Shown piece after piece: positions 33,176-42,500 of a stretch of DNA of 64,000 bases; within the stretch, counting starts at the first letter, position 1, and each line of letters begins with the position of its first letter. The DNA is from JBGTGG01 sp964398945 (lineage in GTDB: Bacteria; Bacteroidota; Bacteroidia; Cytophagales; Cyclobacteriaceae): contig CAYNOT010000015.1 in assembly GCA_964398945.1 (NCBI GenBank), positions 76,310-140,309 on the forward strand. The letters are read 5' to 3'. The position numbers and the translations under genes were made by a program. The notes under the pieces are model-generated. The model searched no databases. It worked only from the letters and a program-made list of their open reading frames with translations, and was not told the DNA's origin.

Positions 33176-34315
33176 ATGAATTTCCAACTTTCTGAAGAAC
33201 AATTAGCCGTACAGCAAGCCGCACGTGATTTTGCCCAAACCGAATTATTGCCCGGTGTCATCGAGCGCGATACGGAAGCAAAATTCCCAACAGAGCAGAT
33301 CAAAAAAATGGGCGGGCTTGGCTTTATGGGAATGATGGTCGATCCGAAATATAACGGTGGTGGAATGGACACCATCTCCTATGTATTGGCCATGGAAGAA
33401 ATCTCTAAAGTGGATGCCTCTGCGTCTGTGTGTATGTCGGTAAACAATTCGCTGGTGTGTTGGGGGCTGGAAAAATTCGGAACAGAAGAACAAAAAGAAA
33501 AATATTTAAAACCATTGGCACTGGGCCAAAAAATTGGCGCCTTCTGTTTGTCTGAACCCGAAGCAGGATCGGATGCCACCAGCCAACGCACTACTGCTGA
33601 AGACAAAGGTGATCATTACCTGTTGAACGGAACCAAAAACTGGATCACCAATGGAAACAGTGCAAGCGTTTATATTGTCATCGCACAAACCGATGTTGAA
33701 AAACGCCACAAGGGAATCAATGCGTTGATCGTAGAAAAAGGCATGGATGGATTTATCATCGGCAAGAAAGAAGACAAGATGGGCATCCGCGGATCAGATA
33801 CGCACTCCCTTATGTTTACCGATGTTAAAATTCCGAAAGCCAACCGCATCGGTGATGATGGCTTTGGGTTTACATTCGCCATGACCACATTAAATGGTGG
33901 AAGGATTGGAATCGGATCACAAGCATTAGGAATTGCTTCCGGTGCGTACGAGCTTGCTGTAAAATATGCTAAAGAAAGAAAAGCATTTGGCAAACCGATT
34001 GCCGAACATCAAGCGATTCAATTTAAGCTTGCTGATATGGCAACGAAAATTGAAGCTGCCCGATTAATGATTTGGAAAGCTGCCTATTTAAAAGATCAAA
34101 ATCAAAATTTTGTAAAAGCCGCAGCAATGGGCAAGTTGTTCGCTTCCCAAATTGCACAGGAAGTAACCACCGAAGCAGTGCAAATCCATGGAGGATATGG
34201 GTATGTGAAAGAGTACCATGTTGAACGCTTCATGCGCGATGCGAAAATTACACAGATTTATGAAGGCACCTCCGAAATTCAACGGATGGTGATTTCAAGG
34301 GAATTGCTTCGGTAG
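33176..34315 (+). CDS. Acyl-CoA dehydrogenase
   Basis: 379 residues, the standard length of short/medium-chain acyl-CoA dehydrogenases. FAD-linked enzyme of beta-oxidation that introduces the alpha-beta double bond and passes electrons to ETF. Blocks in order: GLGFMGMMVDPKYNGGGMDTISYVLAMEEISK, GAFCLSEPEAGSDATSQRTTAE, NWITNGNSASVYIVIAQTD, MGIRGSDTHSL, YAKERKAFGKPIAEHQAIQFKLADM and the catalytic-glutamate region QIYEGTSEIQRMVISRELL. The strong terminator just upstream means the transcript starts close to or within the T-run. No clear TAnnTTTG box is seen there. Confidence 0.95.
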   Translation: MNFQLSEEQLAVQQAARDFAQTELLPGVIERDTEAKFPTEQIKKMGGLGFMGMMVDPKYNGGGMDTISYVLAMEEISKVDASASVCMSVNNSLVCWGLEKFGTEEQKEKYLKPLALGQKIGAFCLSEPEAGSDATSQRTTAEDKGDHYLLNGTKNWITNGNSASVYIVIAQTDVEKRHKGINALIVEKGMDGFIIGKKEDKMGIRGSDTHSLMFTDVKIPKANRIGDDGFGFTFAMTTLNGGRIGIGSQALGIASGAYELAVKYAKERKAFGKPIAEHQAIQFKLADMATKIEAARLMIWKAAYLKDQNQNFVKAAAMGKLFASQIAQEVTTEAVQIHGGYGYVKEYHVERFMRDAKITQIYEGTSEIQRMVISRELLR

Positions 34316-34391
34316 TCTTTGCGGTCAGGTTACTGATTTTGGTCGGTTCCTTAAAAACCACAATTCCAATTCAAAACAAATGATAGCTCGT

Positions 34392-34620
34392 TCGTGCACA
34401 CGTGTCAAATGAATGAGAATGTTTCATTGAATGTTTGTAGGCGACACAGCCCATCTTCAAATTTTAGCCGTGGTGCACCCACAGCTAAAAAATATACCGC
34501 TCCTCCGGAGCTTACATTATTTTACAATTTAAAATGTATGGACCCATCCCAGAGGGAAGAAATATTTGCAGAAAACAAGCATGAAACAAAAACCTTCCCG
34601 TAGGGACGGAACGAAATCAA
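34392..34620 (+). repeat. Hairpin-rich repeat, copy 1
   Basis: First of two ~229-nt imperfect copies in the 662-nt non-coding stretch between the acyl-CoA dehydrogenase and GGGP synthase genes. Hairpins in order: TTTTAGC-c-GTGG / CCAC-a-GCTAAAA (stem with one mismatch), GCTCC-tcc-GGAGC, an ACATT..TTTTA / TAAAATGT stem, TCCC-aga-GGGA and a final CCTTCC-cgta-GGGACGG. No protein-like codon pattern. Both copies point the same way. Confidence 0.75.
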
Positions 34621-34717
34621 AATTACACCCTGCATATGTTTGCAAGCGCCAGTACGGTATCTATAAAGCATTCAAATAAATTTTTTCATTAAGCCGAATG
34701 CAAATTCTTAACAAGTG

Positions 34718-34946
34718 TCGTGCAAACGTGTCGAATGAATGAGAATGTCTCATCGAACGCAGGCAGGCGACATGACCCATACTCTACATTTAAAACCCGA
34801 GTTACCTCGGGGCTAAAAATATACCGCCCCTCCGGAGCTTACATTATTTTACAATTTAAAATGTATGGAACCGTCCCAAAGGGACGAAATATTTGTAGGG
34901 AAACAAACATGAAACAAAAACCGTCCTGTAGGGACGGAACGAAAGG
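34718..34946 (+). repeat. Hairpin-rich repeat, copy 2
   Basis: Second copy, offset 326 nt from the first. The hairpin at the first position is here CCCGAG-ttac-CTCGGG (34796-34811), different bases but still paired. Then follow CTCCGGAG, the same ACATT..TAAAATGT stem, CGTCCC-aaa-GGGACG and CCGTCC-tgta-GGGACGG. The central ~60 nt of the two copies are nearly identical. Such GGGACG-hairpin repeats occur scattered in Bacteroidota genomes. Whether they are mobile, RNA or nucleoid elements is not known from sequence. The 97 nt between the copies show nothing recognisable. Confidence 0.75.
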
Positions 34947-34977
34947 AAATCACAATTGAATCGAATGGATTGCTTCG

Positions 34978-35736
34978 CTAGGTTTTTACCTGTTGGTTGA
35001 TCTCGTAAATTTTTTCAGCAATCTCGGTTAAAAGTGTTGGATCTTTTTCAAGGGCGTTTCCAATAACAATCATATCGGCCCCGGCCTCTAAAGACTCGAG
35101 TGCCTTTCTGCTGGTGTCAATGCCGCCACCAACAATAAGCGGAACATTTACAGATTTACGTACGGATGCAATCATCTTCGGACTGATATTCCTCTCAGCA
35201 CCGCTGCCCGCATCCATGTAGATTGTTTTTAATCCCAACATCTCACCCGCCATTGCCGTGCAAGCCGCAAGTGAATATTTATCTTCAGGTATTGGGTTGG
35301 TGTTACTGATATACGCAACGGAAGTTGTCCGCCCTGAATTCACCAACATGTATCCCGTAGGAATTACTTCCAGTGAAGTTTTTTTAATAATAGGTGCAGC
35401 GATTACGTGTTGGCCAATCAACAGCTCAGGGTTCCTGCCGGAAATCAACGAAAGAAATAAAATTCCGTCAGCTGTGGGTTCAAGTTGAATGGAGTTGCCC
35501 GGAAAAAGGACAACAGGGATGTTCACATCCTCTTTGATTTTTGCCACCACTTCTGCCAGATTAGGAGTCGTGACCAAGCTACCCCCAACAAAAAAATAAT
35601 CAACACAGTTTTCACTCGCGAGGTTGATCAACAACTGAAGTTGGTTGGGGTCTTCAACCTTATCGGGATCAATCAACACAGCAATAGATTTTTTCCCCAA
35701 CTGCTGATTCTCTTGCAGCTTCTTAAGAATCTTCAT
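34978..35736 (-). CDS. Geranylgeranylglyceryl/heptaprenylglyceryl phosphate synthase (PcrB/GGGPS family)
   Basis: 252 residues forming a TIM barrel. Typical blocks are IAVLIDPDKVED near the start, DYFFVGGSLVTTPNLAEVV, PVVLFPGNSIQLEPTADGILFLSLISGRNPELLIGQHV, PTGYMLVNSGRTTSVAYISNTNPIP, TIYMDAGSGAERNI and PLIVGGGIDTSRKALESLEAGADMIVIGNALE (the phosphate-binding end). It transfers a polyprenyl chain to sn-glycerol-1-phosphate, making an ether bond of the archaeal type. Bacteroidota group II GGGPS enzymes are established as active. What lipid is made here is unknown. It overlaps the upstream membrane-protein gene by 14 nt. Confidence 0.9.
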   Translation of the reverse strand: MKILKKLQENQQLGKKSIAVLIDPDKVEDPNQLQLLINLASENCVDYFFVGGSLVTTPNLAEVVAKIKEDVNIPVVLFPGNSIQLEPTADGILFLSLISGRNPELLIGQHVIAAPIIKKTSLEVIPTGYMLVNSGRTTSVAYISNTNPIPEDKYSLAACTAMAGEMLGLKTIYMDAGSGAERNISPKMIASVRKSVNVPLIVGGGIDTSRKALESLEAGADMIVIGNALEKDPTLLTEIAEKIYEINQQVKT

Positions 35737-36127
35737 CGGTTGATGTGTTTGTTTCTTTGGGCGTCAGCAATTCCATCAATTTTTCTTTCGCCAAATTCAG
35801 AAGGAAAAAAGTAGCTTCATTGGCAATGGTTGCGCCTATATCCGAAGCAATGGTAGCAAATCGCGAAGGTTGTTGAATCGTTGTTACTTCTTGAACTTCA
35901 CCTTGCTCGTTCTTCGAAACAATAGTATTTAAAGTCTTCTTCTTTCCTTTGCTGGCGGTGATCTGCCTGAATAAAATATAGGTTAGCGCCAATGACCCCC
36001 CAATAATCAGGGCATTTTTCAAAAGTTCATTGGTTTGATGTTTTACCGTTTTCAATTCCCTTTCGAATTCATCTTTATAAATATCCGATTGCTTCAGCAA
36101 TCTTCTTTTTTCTACCGAAGTACTCAT
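35723..36127 (-). CDS. Small membrane protein with one transmembrane helix, function unknown
   Basis: 134 residues. A basic, coiled N-terminus (EKRRLLKQSDIYKDEFERELKTVKHQTNELL), one helix (ALIIGGSLALTYILFRQIT), a lysine-rich turn, and an amphipathic C-terminal half ending in an acidic tail. It resembles the small proteins encoded next to YqjE/holin-like proteins. It sits between the YqjE-like gene (4-nt ATGA overlap) and the GGGP synthase gene (14-nt overlap), so the three form one translationally linked unit. Confidence 0.75.
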   Translation of the reverse strand: MSTSVEKRRLLKQSDIYKDEFERELKTVKHQTNELLKNALIIGGSLALTYILFRQITASKGKKKTLNTIVSKNEQGEVQEVTTIQQPSRFATIASDIGATIANEATFFLLNLAKEKLMELLTPKETNTSTDEDS

Positions 36128-36480
36128 TTTCTTCGCGATTTAAAACCTGACAAAACATTCTCATCTAATTTTTTGATCAATTTCTTTCTGACCAAAAACA
36201 GTATTAGTGCCATTAAAAGATAGGCACCAGCAACAATAGCAAACCCCCCAAAACCGCCTACGTATTCTACCAGTAGCATTGCCAACGCCATGCTTATAAA
36301 AAAAATAAAAAGCACCATGCCTGCGGCAATCAATAGAAATACCAGCCCCGTGGAAATCCCCTTCGAAACATCTTCCTGAATTTCAATCTTCAGCAATTCA
36401 ATACGCGCCTCGACATACTTTTTAGTACTCTCGATCAGCCCGTCAAGCTTCAATAATTTGGATATGGAATCGATTAACAT
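36124..36480 (-). CDS. YqjE/phage-holin-superfamily small membrane protein
   Basis: 118 residues. N-terminal amphipathic helix (LIESTKKYVEARIELLKIEIQEDVSKG), two transmembrane helices (LVFLLIAAGMVLFIFFISMALAM and FAIVAGAYLLMALILFLV), and a basic tail. This layout matches the YqjE/DUF1469 'putative holin' family, which is chromosomal and not a phage lysis gene here, as no phage genes are near. Function unknown, perhaps stress-related envelope support. First gene of the three-gene unit that ends with the GGGP synthase. Confidence 0.82.
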   Translation of the reverse strand: MLIDSISKLLKLDGLIESTKKYVEARIELLKIEIQEDVSKGISTGLVFLLIAAGMVLFIFFISMALAMLLVEYVGGFGGFAIVAGAYLLMALILFLVRKKLIKKLDENVLSGFKSRRK

Positions 36481-36562
36481 TGGGTTCTTTCAAAGCATGC
36501 AATATAACTAAAATTTGAGTTCCGCTAAAGATTGAAACCCGCCTTCTTGCAACCGTTTCGCC

Positions 36563-37663
36563 CTATTTACCAATAAGAATCAACGAAAATGGAATGATGA
36601 AAAAGATCAAAAGCAAATAGGCAATAATGGCCAACCGATGTTTATATGACAATCGACTTAGTCCCTTTGCAAGTAGAAGTGGCAATTCCCGAACAAAAGG
36701 CATGATAAAAATAAACACACCAATACAATTGAAAAGCAAGTGCGCAATAGCAATACTAATTGCCGAATGACTGTTCGAAAACGCGGCAATAAAAGCGGTA
36801 ATGGTGGTGCCAACATTTGCACCCAAAATAAATTGAAATGCCGTCCTTAGTTTGATGATTTTTTTTGCCACAAGCGGAACCACCAGTGATGTGGTGATGG
36901 TGCTGGATCGAATTAGTGCGGTAAATATCAACCCGCCAAAAAATGCATAGAACGGATTCTTGAAAAGCAAAGCTGTCTTGGAGTGCTGAACATCAAGCCA
37001 GTTTGCAATGATGTTTCTAAAGAGCAAGACAGACACAAGTATTAACAAAAAAGAAAGCGCCACCAATATCCACACATTGGAAATGGTATCGACAAGAAGA
37101 GAGGAAATGGAACTTCCAAAAAAGTGTGTAGCTGTACCTTCTGCAGAACCCGATGCGTTGAAAAGCCAGTTTGTCAACCGGGTTGAAAGAACGGAAAGAA
37201 GTTTGAAGTTGTATTCCAATGGAAATAAAATTGCAACCGTCAGGATATTAAAAAAATCATGACTCGTGCCGGCCGCAATGGCCCGTTTGTATTGTTTTCC
37301 AAATGTGATAAACCCGATCGCAACAAACGTGCTGGTGATGGTTGTACCAATATTTGCCCCCATTATTAACACTACCGCACTTTCAAAACTGATCGATCCG
37401 GAAGCAACCAATGCCACTACCATGGAAGTAGCGGCAGAACTGCTTTGTATAATAGCGGTTACCAACAATCCGATAAACAATGCCGTGAATGGGTTGGCTG
37501 TTGCTTGCACAATCGCCTTCATGGTTTCGTCATTCAGTAAATTAAAAGACGTTACCATCAAATCAATACCGAACAAAAAAGTCAGTAATGTTAGAAGGAC
37601 CAAAAAGATCTTTATAAAAATTTCTTTTCGGGGAAGTGCAAACGGTTGATTCTTTAAAGCCAT
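36563..37663 (-). CDS. Na/Pi cotransporter family protein
   Basis: 366 residues, about nine transmembrane helices. The two inverted Na-Pi repeats are visible as QSSSAATSMVVALVASGSIS ... LIMGANIGTTITS and RSSTITTSLVVPLVAKKI ... FILGANVGTTITAF, each with the QSSS/RSST and GANxGTT substrate-site motifs. NptA-type bacterial members often carry a C-terminal PhoU domain, absent here. Likely sodium-coupled phosphate uptake across the inner membrane. It has its own promoter box 6 nt before the start. Confidence 0.9.
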   Translation of the reverse strand: MALKNQPFALPRKEIFIKIFLVLLTLLTFLFGIDLMVTSFNLLNDETMKAIVQATANPFTALFIGLLVTAIIQSSSAATSMVVALVASGSISFESAVVLIMGANIGTTITSTFVAIGFITFGKQYKRAIAAGTSHDFFNILTVAILFPLEYNFKLLSVLSTRLTNWLFNASGSAEGTATHFFGSSISSLLVDTISNVWILVALSFLLILVSVLLFRNIIANWLDVQHSKTALLFKNPFYAFFGGLIFTALIRSSTITTSLVVPLVAKKIIKLRTAFQFILGANVGTTITAFIAAFSNSHSAISIAIAHLLFNCIGVFIFIMPFVRELPLLLAKGLSRLSYKHRLAIIAYLLLIFFIIPFSLILIGK

Positions 37664-37669
37664 CTACAA

Positions 37670-37677
37670 CAAAGATA
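37670..37677 (-). promoter_or_regulatory. Promoter -7 box (TATCTTTG) of the Na/Pi gene
   Basis: Minus-strand TAnnTTTG match ending 6 nt upstream of the ATG, again leaving almost no leader. Confidence 0.5.
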
Positions 37678-37700
37678 GGTACTTACATCAATTCCCATAG

Positions 37701-37775
37701 GAGACAAAGACATTAGACATTAGATGCCAAGACGTTAGACACTAGATATTAGACGTTAGACACAAGACATGATAG
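37701..37775. repeat. Short degenerate tandem repeats (TTAGAC units)
   Basis: About eight imperfect 7-11 nt units such as ACATTAGAC, ACGTTAGAC and ACTAGATATTAG follow one another in the gap between the Na/Pi gene and the M20 hydrolase gene. A TATTGGATCC-AGCATCC stretch follows at 37795-37810. It resembles the intergenic hairpins at 5341 and 19292 in composition. No coding or RNA signal. Confidence 0.55.
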
Positions 37776-37848
37776 TAAATAGCAGATGCCAGCTATTGGA
37801 TCCAGCATCCAACTAAAGAACACCCCAATCAACAAATCGTCAAATCAA

Positions 37849-39033
37849 CTAATTGCCCAATTCCCTCACCGCCATCCACGCCATCAGCCCCGGCCCGATA
37901 GCCAGTGCATCTTCGTCAATGTTGAAAGTAGGTGTATGTACGTAACTGGTAATCCCTTTTTGTTCGTTGCGCGTGCCCAGTCTGTAAAAAGAAGCAGGTA
38001 TAACCTGGGAATAATAAGCAAAGTCTTCCGCCCCTAAGGTAATGTCAATATCAACAACGTTTTCCGCACCTACATATTCTGTAGCAGCAGCTTTGATCCT
38101 GCGTGTGAGTTCGGGATGGTTTTCCAAATATGGATAGCCCATCGAAATATCAACCTCGCATCTTCCCCCCATTCCTTCCGCGATGCTCTCTGCCATTTTT
38201 TTGATTTTGGCCAATCCTTCTTTGCGCCAGGCTTCGTTCATCGCACGAAAAGTTCCGGCAATGTTTACTTCATCAGGGATAATATTGGTGGCACCTTTTC
38301 CAATAATATTTCCAAAGGTCAAAACTGTAGGTTGCCGTGGGTTTGCATTCCTGCTAATGACTTGCTGCAATGCAATAATAATGTGCGAAGCAATCACAAT
38401 CGGATCAATCGTAAGATCAGGTGCTGCTCCATGTCCACCCTTTCCGATTACTTTTAAATAAATCTCGTCAGCGCTGGCCATGTACATGCCTTCGCGGAAA
38501 CCAATTTTACCTACCGGTAACAAGGGGAAAACATGCTGGCCAAGTATTGAAACAGGTTGCGGGTTTTCCAACGCTTTATCACGGATCATGTAGGATGCCC
38601 CGCCCGGATTTTTTTCTTCACCGGGTTGAAATAATAAGCGCACCGTTCCTTCAAATTGATCTTTGATCTCATTTAAAATCTTTGCTGTTCCCAACAAAGA
38701 AGAAGTATGTACATCGTGACCACAAGCGTGCATGATACCCGGTACTATTGACTTATACTCAATATCATTTGCTTCCTGAATTGGCAACGCATCCATATCG
38801 GCACGGAGCGCAATGGTTTTTGATGTGGGGCTTTTTCCTTCGATTTCAACAATAAGCCCTGTTGTGGCGATCTCTTTTGGCTCAAGGCCGAAAGCACGAA
38901 GCTTATCAGCTACATATTTTGCCGTATTGAATTCCTGATAGGATAGTTCAGGGTTTGCATGCAGGTATCGTCTAAAAGACACAACCTCGCTTGCATATTC
39001 CTTCGAGAGGGATTTTATTTTTTCGAGCAGCAT
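37849..39033 (-). CDS. M20-family amidohydrolase (N-acyl amino acid / hippurate hydrolase type)
   Basis: 394 residues. Metallopeptidase of the M20D subfamily, which deacylates N-acetyl amino acids, hippurate or related amides. Metal and catalytic blocks: ALRADMDALPIQE, GIMHACGHDVHTSSLLG, LLFQPGEEKNPGGASYMI, GKGGHGAAPDLTIDPI (dimerisation lid) and DITLGAEDFAYYSQ. No signal peptide, so cytoplasmic. The ATG directly follows the SPOR lipoprotein stop (TAA then ATG), so it is the last gene of the secA transcript. The physiological substrate is not evident. Confidence 0.92.
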   Translation of the reverse strand: MLLEKIKSLSKEYASEVVSFRRYLHANPELSYQEFNTAKYVADKLRAFGLEPKEIATTGLIVEIEGKSPTSKTIALRADMDALPIQEANDIEYKSIVPGIMHACGHDVHTSSLLGTAKILNEIKDQFEGTVRLLFQPGEEKNPGGASYMIRDKALENPQPVSILGQHVFPLLPVGKIGFREGMYMASADEIYLKVIGKGGHGAAPDLTIDPIVIASHIIIALQQVISRNANPRQPTVLTFGNIIGKGATNIIPDEVNIAGTFRAMNEAWRKEGLAKIKKMAESIAEGMGGRCEVDISMGYPYLENHPELTRRIKAAATEYVGAENVVDIDITLGAEDFAYYSQVIPASFYRLGTRNEQKGITSYVHTPTFNIDEDALAIGPGLMAWMAVRELGN

Positions 39034-39543
39034 TTACTCCAGGATTTTTATCCGATCAGGGATGATGATGGCATTTCCAAAGTACTTCTTAATCGAAACA
39101 AAATCTTTCTGTGCTTCCATTCGTGTAAAGTAACTTCCTGTCTTAACCTTAAAATTAGGCTGTGCGTAAATCACTTCTGATTCCAGGTAGGGCAAGTCCA
39201 TGGCGAGTTTCTTTTTTGTATTCAATGCTTCTTCCCTGTTAAGCCCGGTATAAAGCTGAATTGTAAACCCGTCCACATATTTCCGGGTCAGGTTAATCCT
39301 GTCGATACTATCCAGCACCGCATCCAATTGCTTGTTTACTGTATAGTGGGGTTCAATATCCGGTCTTTTTTTTCTACCATCTTTCGAGGTTGGCAAAGAA
39401 TCTTTGGGAATCTCATAGGTTGGACGCCAGGCAGACAGGTCTTCTGAATAGGTTCCGGACGATGAAGTGGTTGTTGTTGCTTGTTGTGAAGCACAACTCG
39501 CCATCATCATCAGGTACATTATCAGGGCAGGGTTCATGCGCAT
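39034..39543 (-). CDS. SPOR-like domain lipoprotein
   Basis: 169 residues. Signal with lipobox MMASC (Cys17), then a Ser/Thr-rich linker and a C-terminal ~75-residue domain (DGFTIQLYTGLNREEALNTKKKLAMDLPYLESEVIYAQPNFKVKTG ... TRMEAQKDFVSIKKYF) with the alternating pattern of SPOR domains, which bind septal peptidoglycan. Sits directly downstream of secA (1-nt gap) and upstream of the M20 hydrolase. The peptidoglycan role is inferred from the domain only. Confidence 0.8.
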   Translation of the reverse strand: MRMNPALIMYLMMMASCASQQATTTTSSSGTYSEDLSAWRPTYEIPKDSLPTSKDGRKKRPDIEPHYTVNKQLDAVLDSIDRINLTRKYVDGFTIQLYTGLNREEALNTKKKLAMDLPYLESEVIYAQPNFKVKTGSYFTRMEAQKDFVSIKKYFGNAIIIPDRIKILE

Positions 39544-39544
39544 G

Positions 39545-42500
39545 TCAATCGATTATAATACACTTATTGCTTCGGATGTCTTCCTCCACTTTTTTGAACT
39601 TAACGTCTTTTAACACTTTTCCGTCTGTATACTGCACGGTTACTTTATCATTCCTTCCGGCCAGTTTTTCGGATTTTACCGGTTGTACTTTCTCTTGTGG
39701 CGGTCGGTTTTGATTCGGTTGCCCTCCTCCACTTAACAACGAACGTGATTCATCTTTTTGCTCATTCAATTTCGTCCTTCGTTGCGCACGTGCTTCCTGT
39801 ACTTTATCCGGTTCTTGTTGCGGGATATCTGCTTTCATTAGAAATGAAATCGTCTCCTCGTTTACTTTTGCGATAAAGCGTTTGAACAATTCGAAGGCTT
39901 CAAATTTGTAAATCAACAATGGATCCTTTTGTTCGTACACCGCGGTTTGCACCGACTGCTTCAAGTCATCCATTTCACGTAAGTGTTCTTTCCAAAGTTG
40001 GTCGATGATCGCAAGGGTGATCATCTTCTCCATGGCCAGGATCAATTCTTTGTTTTCTGTCTCAACACATTTGGAAAGGCTTGCCGCAACACCAATTTGT
40101 TTTTTCCCATCCGAGAATGGAACCAGGATATTTTCAATGGTGGCACCCCGTGTTCTGTGGATCTCACGAATTACAGGCAACGATTTTTCAGCAACACCTT
40201 TATTCTTGGTATGATAATGGTCAAGTGCTTTATGGTACAGATCGTCTGCAAGTTTTGATTGATCAAGGCTTTCGAATTTCTCTTTGGTAATATCATAATC
40301 CATTCCGAAGATACCCAACACATTCAAGCGCAGGCTTTCATAATCATTGGCTGCTTTTGCATTGATCACAATATCCTCGCTGGTATCATACAACATCGTG
40401 AGGATATCCAATTCAAGCCGTTCACCAAACAACGCATTCTTTCTTCGCTTGTAAATCACTTCACGTTGCGAATTCATGACGTTGTCATATTCCAACAAGC
40501 GTTTCCGGATACCGAAGTTGTTCTCTTCAACTTTCTTTTGTGCACGTTCAATGGAACTGGTCACCATCGAATGTTGAATCACTTCCCCCTCTTTCAATCC
40601 TAACCGGTCCATGATGCGGGCAATACGCTCCGGCATAAACATGCGCATCAGGTTATCCTCAAGCGAAACGTAAAACTGTGTAGTACCCGGATCGCCTTGA
40701 CGACCCGAACGGCCACGTAACTGTCTGTCAACCCTGCGTGATTCGTGGCGCTCTGTTCCGACAATGGCCAATCCGCCTGCTGCTTTTGATTCCGGGGCAA
40801 GCTTGATATCCGTACCACGACCCGCCATGTTGGTGGCGATGGTCACGGTGCCCGGCTTACCTGCCTCGGCTACAATTTCTGCTTCTTTCTGATTTTGTTT
40901 TGCGTTCAATACCTGGTGCTTGATCTTTCTGAGCTGAAGCATCCTGCTGATCAATTCAGAAATTTCAACCGATGTTGTTCCTACAAGTACCGGTCTGCCC
41001 GCTTCGGTAAGCCTTACAATTTCATCGATCACTGCATTGAATTTTTCACGCACAGTTTTGAAGACCATATCATCATCATCTTTCCGCGTGATGGACCTGT
41101 TGGTTGGGATCACAACTACATCCAACTTATAAATTTCCCAGAACTCTCCCGCTTCGGTCTCTGCTGTTCCCGTCATGCCCGCAAGTTTATGGTACATGCG
41201 GAAATAATTTTGAAGTGTTACGGTTGCATAGGTCTGCGTTGCATCTTCAACTTTTACATTTTCCTTCGCTTCAATGGCCTGGTGCAAACCATCAGAATAG
41301 CGCCTGCCATCCATCACACGACCGGTTTGCTCGTCAACAATTTTTACTTTTCCATCAACGATAATGTACTCGGTATCCTTTTCGAAAAGAGTGTACGCTT
41401 TCAGCAGTTGGTTCACACTATGAATGCGTTGCGACTTTATCTGGTATTCACGAATGAGTTCTTCTTTCTTATGGACTTTTTCCTCATCCGAGAACGATCC
41501 GTTTTCCTGGATTTTCTTTAATTCTGTTCCAATCTCCGGCATAATAAAGAAGTTTGGATCTTCCCCTTCACCGGTAATTAAATCAATACCTTTTTCCGTA
41601 AGGTCAACGCTATTGTCTTTTTCATCGATAACGAAGAAAAGCGGCTTGTCCGCTTCGGGCATCATTTTCTTATTGTCTTGCAAATAGAAGTTTTCGGTTT
41701 TTTGCAAAACTGCTTTGATGCCCGTTTCACTTAAATACTTAATAGTGGGTTTGTACTTTGGCATTCCACGAAAGGCCCTGAAAAGTGGAAGGCCACCTTC
41801 TTTTTCATCACCCGCCTGAATCGATTTTTTCGCATCGATCAAATATTGTGATATCAACTTCTTTTGCGCTTCAACCAGTTTGAAAATCCGTGGTTTCAAA
41901 TCATAAAACTCATGCTCATCGCCTTTCGGGATGGGGCCGGAAATAATCAATGGGGTACGGGCTTCATCCACCAACACACTGTCCACTTCATCCACCATCG
42001 CAAAATGGTGATGGCGCTGAACAAGTTCTTCGGGGTCGCGTGCCATGTTATCACGCAAGTAGTCGAAACCAAATTCGTTGTTTGTTCCGTAGGTGATATC
42101 AGCCTGATACGCTTTTCTGCGCTCGGGTGAATTCGGTTCATGTTTGTCAATACAATCCACAGTGATACCATGGAATTCAAAAATAGGTGCCATCCATTCG
42201 CTATCGCGTTTGGCGAGATAGTCATTCACCGTAACGATGTGGACACCTCGTTTCGCCAATGCATTTAGGAATGCGGGGAGCGTTGCCACCAACGTTTTTC
42301 CTTCACCGGTTGCCATCTCGGCAATTTTACCTTCATGCAATACAATACCTCCAATCAATTGAACAGGGTAATGGACCATGTTCCAGGAAACCAGGTTCCC
42401 GGCTGCCAACCAGCTATTCGCCCATAAAGCTTTATCGTTGTTTAGCGTGACATTCTCATGGTTTGCAGCATACACGCGGTCAAATTCCCGGGCAGTAACT

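Noticed and set aside
34394..34959. Two short plus-strand ORFs inside the hairpin repeats (translations with PSGAYIILQFKM and VPKGRNIC-like text)
   Set aside because: They are translations of the repeat units. The two copies differ by indels, have no start context, and their composition follows the hairpins rather than codons.
36124..36480. Prophage, suggested by the holin-like family name
   Set aside because: No phage structural, integrase or lysis genes are near; YqjE-type proteins are chromosomal.
37701..37775. CRISPR array
   Set aside because: Repeat units are only 7-11 nt, imperfect and without spacers of regular length; no cas genes.
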